DNA from: Selenomonas sp.
GTDB taxonomy: Bacteria; Bacillota; Negativicutes; Selenomonadales; Selenomonadaceae
Direction: 5' to 3'
Length of the DNA: 9,012 bases
NCBI GenBank assembly: GCA_015265235.1
Contig: JABZYJ010000075.1
Coordinates: forward strand, 1 to 9,012
In this document: positions 6,144 to 9,012 of the stretch, piece after piece
Layout: every line of letters starts with the position of its first letter
Numbering within the stretch: position 1 is the first letter of the stretch
Translations under genes and position numbers: made by a program
Notes under the pieces: generated by a model
What the model saw: only the letters and a program-made list of their open reading frames with translations
Told to the model about the DNA's origin: nothing
Databases searched by the model: none

Positions 6144-6825
6144 CTTTATGCAGGAAACCTTCCTGCTCGTCTGGCAGGGAGCGGGCGTGACCCTCGCACT
6201 CACAGCGCTCTCGCTCGTCCTCGCGGCGCCCATTGCCTTCTGCTTTGCCGTCCTGCGCGTGCGCGGACATCGTGTGGGCGGGACGATCGCACGCTTTTAT
6301 GTCTCCTTTGTGCGCGGCACACCGCTCGTCCTCCAGATCCTGCTCCTCTACAGCCTTCTGCCGAGCCTGCTGAATCTGCTCGTCAAGGCAGCGGGGAGCA
6401 GCTTCAACGTATTCGAGGCGGTCGATCCGTTCTGGTATGCCGTCTTTATCTTTACGCTCAACACCGTCGCTCTCCTCACGGAGGCATTTCGCTCGGCACT
6501 GCTCGCCATCCCCAAGGGGCAGCTCGAAGCGGGAGCCGTGTGCGGGCTGAGCGAGGCAGAGACCTACCTGCACGTGATTCTCCCGCAGGCACTTGTTGTG
6601 GCACTGCCGAGCATCGCGAACATCACGGTCAATCTCATCAAGGGGACGTCACTCGCCTTCCTCATGACAGTCAAGGACATCATGGCGGTCGGCAAGGTCG
6701 CCGCGTCCTATGGCTATAACTACATCGAGGCGTATCTCGACGTATTCATCGGCTATCTCATCCTCTGCACGATCGTCCAGCTGCTCTTTGCGGCGGCGGA
6801 GCGGCGTGTCGGAGCGTTCCGCTAG
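6127..6825 (+). CDS. Amino acid ABC transporter permease, second subunit
   Basis: This 232-residue permease is related to the first. It has hydrophobic segments at about 20-44, 58-86, 102-122, 146-168 and 202-222. FVRGTPLVLQILLLY (61-75) matches the family motif RGTPLLVQ, and the EAA loop starts EAGAVCGLSEAETYLHVILPQA (134-155). The stretch KGTSLAFLMTVKDIMAVGK (172-190) resembles the region seen in cystine-type permeases such as TcyL/TcyM, a weak hint to substrate. The TTG start is set by the ribosome site inside the preceding gene, with a 17-nt overlap. Its stop codon lies within the AGGAGGT ribosome site of the ATPase gene, which again points to coupled translation. Confidence 0.94.
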   Translation: MELDLDFMQETFLLVWQGAGVTLALTALSLVLAAPIAFCFAVLRVRGHRVGGTIARFYVSFVRGTPLVLQILLLYSLLPSLLNLLVKAAGSSFNVFEAVDPFWYAVFIFTLNTVALLTEAFRSALLAIPKGQLEAGAVCGLSEAETYLHVILPQALVVALPSIANITVNLIKGTSLAFLMTVKDIMAVGKVAASYGYNYIEAYLDVFIGYLILCTIVQLLFAAAERRVGAFR

Positions 6826-6835
6826 GAGGTGCAGT

Positions 6836-7600
6836 ATGTTATTCGGAGTACAGAACGTACGCAAGAGTTTCGCAGAGACCGAGGTTCTGAAGGATGTGAG
6901 CCTCAACGTGGACAAGGGGGATGTGGTTGTCATCCTCGGGCCGAGCGGCTCGGGTAAGACAACGTTCCTGCGCTGTCTCAACTTCCTTGAGCGTGCCGAT
7001 GGCGGGACGATGGACTTCCATGGGACGCAGCTTTCCCTCGTAGATGCATCCAAGAGCGAGATTGCCGCTGTGCGGAAAAAGACGGGCTTCGTCTTTCAGA
7101 ACTACAACCTCTTCGCGAATAAGACCGCCCTCGAGAATGTGACTCTCGGGCTCACCGTCGGGCGCGGCATGGCAGCGGCAGAGGCAAAGGAGATCGGCAT
7201 GGATGCTCTGCGGCGTGTGGGGATGGCGGAGCGTGCCGACTACTACCCCGCACAGCTCTCGGGCGGACAGCAGCAGCGCGTCGGCATTGCCCGTGCCGTT
7301 GCTGCAAAGCCCGACGTGATCCTCTTTGACGAACCAACCTCTGCGCTTGATCCCGAGCTCGTCGGCGAGGTGCTCTCCGTGATGAAGCAGCTCGCCGAGG
7401 AGGGCACGACGATGATCGTCGTGACGCATGAGATGAAGTTTGCACAGGATGTTGCGACCCACGTCGTCTTTATGTCGGACGGCGTGATCGTCGAGGAGGG
7501 GAGCGCAAAGTCGATCTTCACCGCGCCGCGCGAGGAGCGCACGCGCCGTTTCCTCCGCCGCATCCTGCCCGAGGAGTATGAGCCGGCAGCGCTGATATAG
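6836..7600 (+). CDS. Amino acid ABC transporter ATP-binding protein
   Basis: This 254-residue ATPase powers the importer as a cytoplasmic dimer. All ABC motifs are intact: Walker A GPSGSGKT (35-42), Q-loop Q88 in FVFQNYNLF, signature LSGGQQQR (141-148), Walker B VILFDE (161-166), D-loop SALD (169-172) and switch histidine H198 in VVTHEM. The length and the QNYNLF/LSGGQQQRV wording are typical of the polar amino acid (PAAT) subfamily. ATG 6836 is chosen over an upstream in-frame extension to 6710 because AGGAGGT (6824-6830) lies five bases before it and the extension would run through the permease gene. It is the last gene of the operon, with a terminator immediately after. Confidence 0.96.
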   Translation: MLFGVQNVRKSFAETEVLKDVSLNVDKGDVVVILGPSGSGKTTFLRCLNFLERADGGTMDFHGTQLSLVDASKSEIAAVRKKTGFVFQNYNLFANKTALENVTLGLTVGRGMAAAEAKEIGMDALRRVGMAERADYYPAQLSGGQQQRVGIARAVAAKPDVILFDEPTSALDPELVGEVLSVMKQLAEEGTTMIVVTHEMKFAQDVATHVVFMSDGVIVEEGSAKSIFTAPREERTRRFLRRILPEEYEPAALI

Positions 7601-7601
7601 G

Positions 7602-7655
7602 AAAAAGCAGTCAGCAAGATGGATGTCTTGTTGACTGCTTTTCTCGTGTTTTTTC
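7602..7655. terminator. Two-way intrinsic terminator after the importer operon
   Basis: AAAAGCAGTCA (7603-7613) pairs perfectly with TGACTGCTTTT (7632-7642). CAAGA/TCTTG (7615-7619 with 7626-7630) continues it across one G-U pair, giving a stem of about 17 pairs with a six-base loop. T runs lie at 7639-7642 and 7649-7654 on the + strand, and the A run at 7602-7606 gives a U run on the - strand. It stands between convergent genes and can serve both. A smaller CAGCAG/CTGCTG inverted repeat follows at 7657-7676. Confidence 0.87.
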
Positions 7656-7688
7656 GCAGCAGCAAACGTACTGCTGATCGGCGGTTTC

Positions 7689-8060
7689 TTATGACTTAAT
7701 CGCGAAGAAGTCCGCGGGAACAGGGGCGAGGATACCGACGAAGATGAAGTCCTCTGTTCCCGTATTCTTCATGCCGTGGCACATCCCCTTCGCTGAGACA
7801 ATGACGTCGCCCACTGCGATGGGGCGTTCCTCTCCCGGTGCGGGATAAAAGACACCTTCTCCTTGGATGCAGATCCATATATCGTCCGCTTTCGCGTGCC
7901 CGTGCGGCTTGATCTCCTGCCCGGGCTTCAGCACCCAGACGACGCCGCTCGTCGATGCTGTTCCGTAGATCGGTGTGCGCGTTGCTGTATCACCCGATGC
8001 CATGACATCGGAGAGACGATAGCGGCGCGTCTCAAAATCATTTGTTACCTCTGTGGTCAT
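7689..8060 (-). CDS. Small single-domain cupin protein
   Basis: This 123-residue protein is one cupin barrel. Motif 1 is PGQEIKPHGHAKADDIWICIQGEG (46-69), with H53 and H55 as metal ligands and D59 or D60 where the glutamate usually stands. Motif 2 is GDVIVSAKGMCHGMKN (84-99), with H96 as ligand and alanine in place of the usual proline. The set of ligands is thus near complete and a bound divalent metal is likely. The reaction or ligand cannot be told; small cupins range from isomerases and dioxygenases to sugar- or amino acid-sensing proteins. ATG 8060 is chosen over an in-frame ATG at 8099 because GAGAGGAG lies about 7 nt before it. It follows the acidic protein gene on the same strand after 57 nt, where I see no convincing promoter, so it may be the last gene of that operon. 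It ends in front of the shared terminator. Confidence 0.87.
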   Translation of the reverse strand: MTTEVTNDFETRRYRLSDVMASGDTATRTPIYGTASTSGVVWVLKPGQEIKPHGHAKADDIWICIQGEGVFYPAPGEERPIAVGDVIVSAKGMCHGMKNTGTEDFIFVGILAPVPADFFAIKS

Positions 8061-8117
8061 AAAAATTCTCCTCTCGTATATGCGATAACACATGCACATC
8101 TGACGCAGCTGGGTGTA

Positions 8118-8504
8118 TCAATCGTCGAAATAATCGTCGTCATACCCCTCGCCGTAGTCGTGCCAGTCATTGTGGAGGATGTCCTCATCCTCGTCATACT
8201 GGCCGCCGTACGGGGCGCTGCCGCCGTATGTATCGGCGTACGCATCGTCGTCCGATGTGTCCCTCTGATCCTCCTCATCCTCTTCGTATGCGCGGCGGTA
8301 CGGCAGCTCGTTGTCATAGGCATCGCCCGTCGATGCCGTATCGCTCGACGTGGACGGAATACTGACATGGGGCAGGGACGGAATGAGGATGCCGAACAGC
8401 TTTTCGGCGAGATATGCGCCAAAGACGGCGAGCAGGATTTTCTGCCACCATGACAGCGCTTTTTGCGATTGACGCGGTACGGTGTTTTTCGGTGCGTCAG
8501 GCAT
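8118..8504 (-). CDS. Hypothetical protein with one membrane segment and an acidic Asp/Tyr-rich tail
   Basis: I do not recognise this 128-residue protein. A short polar N-terminus is followed by WWQKILLAVFGAYLAEKL (19-36) and FGILIPSL (37-44), probably one membrane-spanning or membrane-attached helix, although E34 and K35 sit within it. Then comes a Ser/Thr/Pro-rich linker (45-60). The rest (61-128) is low-complexity and strongly acidic, rich in Asp, Glu, Tyr and Gly, with about 26 acidic and three Arg/Lys residues, ending DDDYFDD. Such a tail is probably disordered. The start codon lies within the last codons of the upstream gene (8-nt overlap, 8497-8504), preceded by AAGGTGAAG, so translation is probably coupled. 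The conserved-looking start context supports a real gene, but no function is suggested. Confidence 0.72.
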   Translation of the reverse strand: MPDAPKNTVPRQSQKALSWWQKILLAVFGAYLAEKLFGILIPSLPHVSIPSTSSDTASTGDAYDNELPYRRAYEEDEEDQRDTSDDDAYADTYGGSAPYGGQYDEDEDILHNDWHDYGEGYDDDYFDD

Positions 8505-8988
8505 TTTTCTTCACCTTCTTCCATCGCGCGTTCGCACGCGCAGAATCGAGCATGGAGGCGAAATTATCCGTGAGCTCTTTCTCCATGGCGGCGGTGTCGT
8601 ACTTGTCTCCCTGATGATGGAGCTTGTTGACTAGCGTCCCATTCCAGTCATCACTCCACAGCGTGAAGAAGGTCAGCTCGATCGCTTTCGTTCGATCCGT
8701 CTCCGCCTTCGGCAGATAGTAGAACGTAATATCCCGGCCGTGGAGTGCGGACGGAACGACGCCATTTCCCTTCGGGGCGTAGAGATGGTGGATCTCACGG
8801 AGCGCATTGACCATCTCCTCGGGCTTCGTATCTTCGTCGGCAAAGATAAAATCTCCGCCCCTGAAAAGCGATACCTCGTCATTCGCCCCCGCTGGGCGTT
8901 TCACCTTGCTGTCCGTCAGCGCCGCCGCCTCCTCCACTGTCAGCACCGCCTTTTCCCAGATTGGGACAGTCAGCTGCGCCGTTTCCAT
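8497..8988 (-). CDS. Hypothetical soluble protein
   Basis: I do not recognise this 163-residue protein. It has no signal peptide or membrane segment. The N-terminal stretch IWEKAVLTVEEAAALTDSKV (10-29) looks like a helix and superficially like the start of an excisionase-type HTH, but no turn-recognition helix pattern follows. The middle (about 39-118) is mixed alpha/beta with many aromatics (FRGGDFIFAD, ITFYYLP, LTFFTLWSDDWNG). The C-terminus is helical and basic (ARWKKVKKNA). The ATG at 8988 has GAGGTGAGAGG just upstream. The gene overlaps the acidic membrane-anchored protein gene by 8 nt, so the two products may work together, the basic tail here and the acidic tail there being compatible. 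That pairing is speculation. The promoter lies beyond the window. Confidence 0.75.
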   Translation of the reverse strand: METAQLTVPIWEKAVLTVEEAAALTDSKVKRPAGANDEVSLFRGGDFIFADEDTKPEEMVNALREIHHLYAPKGNGVVPSALHGRDITFYYLPKAETDRTKAIELTFFTLWSDDWNGTLVNKLHHQGDKYDTAAMEKELTDNFASMLDSARANARWKKVKKNA

Positions 8989-9012
8989 CCTCTCACCTCA
9001 ATTCTCTTCTTC

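Noticed and set aside
6710..6835. An N-terminal extension of the ATPase
   Set aside because: It runs through the second permease gene in another frame, is Ser/Arg-rich noise, and the ATG at 6836 has a strong ribosome site.
8911..8970. Excisionase-like HTH at the start of the 163-residue protein
   Set aside because: Only the LTVEEAAALT helix looks similar; the second helix and wing are not recognisable.

Overview
The window looks like chromosomal DNA of a moderately high-GC anaerobic Firmicute, most likely a Negativicute of the Selenomonas type. This is an inference from base composition, strong GGAGG ribosome sites and gene content; no rRNA or other phylogenetic marker is present. All genes are closely packed, and the two convergent boundaries are each closed by a two-way terminator hairpin.

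Region 1 (1-860, + strand) is a complete MqsR/MqsA-type toxin-antitoxin pair. The toxin keeps all four residues matching the E. coli MqsR active site. The antitoxin has lost every zinc-binding cysteine of classical MqsA but keeps the C-terminal HTH. The toxin gene is visibly more AT-rich than the metabolic genes, which suggests acquisition.

Region 2 (870-3334, - strand) is a two-gene operon for sulfur amino acids: a trans-sulfuration PLP enzyme (cystathionine gamma-synthase/gamma-lyase group) followed by a MalY/PatB-type C-S lyase. It has a consensus promoter and a leader of about 107 nt with two hairpins.

Region 3 (3381-7642, + strand) is transcribed divergently from a second good promoter. 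It encodes a URO-D-fold protein and then a complete polar amino acid ABC importer: lipoprotein, two permeases and ATPase. The URO-D protein lacks the HemE arginine motif and has a His-X-Cys ... Cys zinc motif, as in cobamide:thiol methyltransferases (MtaA/MtbA type). The two promoters lie back to back 22 bp apart. Together regions 2 and 3 look like one module for importing and processing a sulfur-containing, possibly methylated, amino acid. The substrate is not determinable from sequence.

Region 4 (7689-8988, - strand) holds a small cupin, an acidic protein with one probable membrane segment, and an unrecognised soluble protein that overlaps the acidic one by 8 nt. No tRNA, rRNA, CRISPR array, insertion sequence or phage gene was seen.
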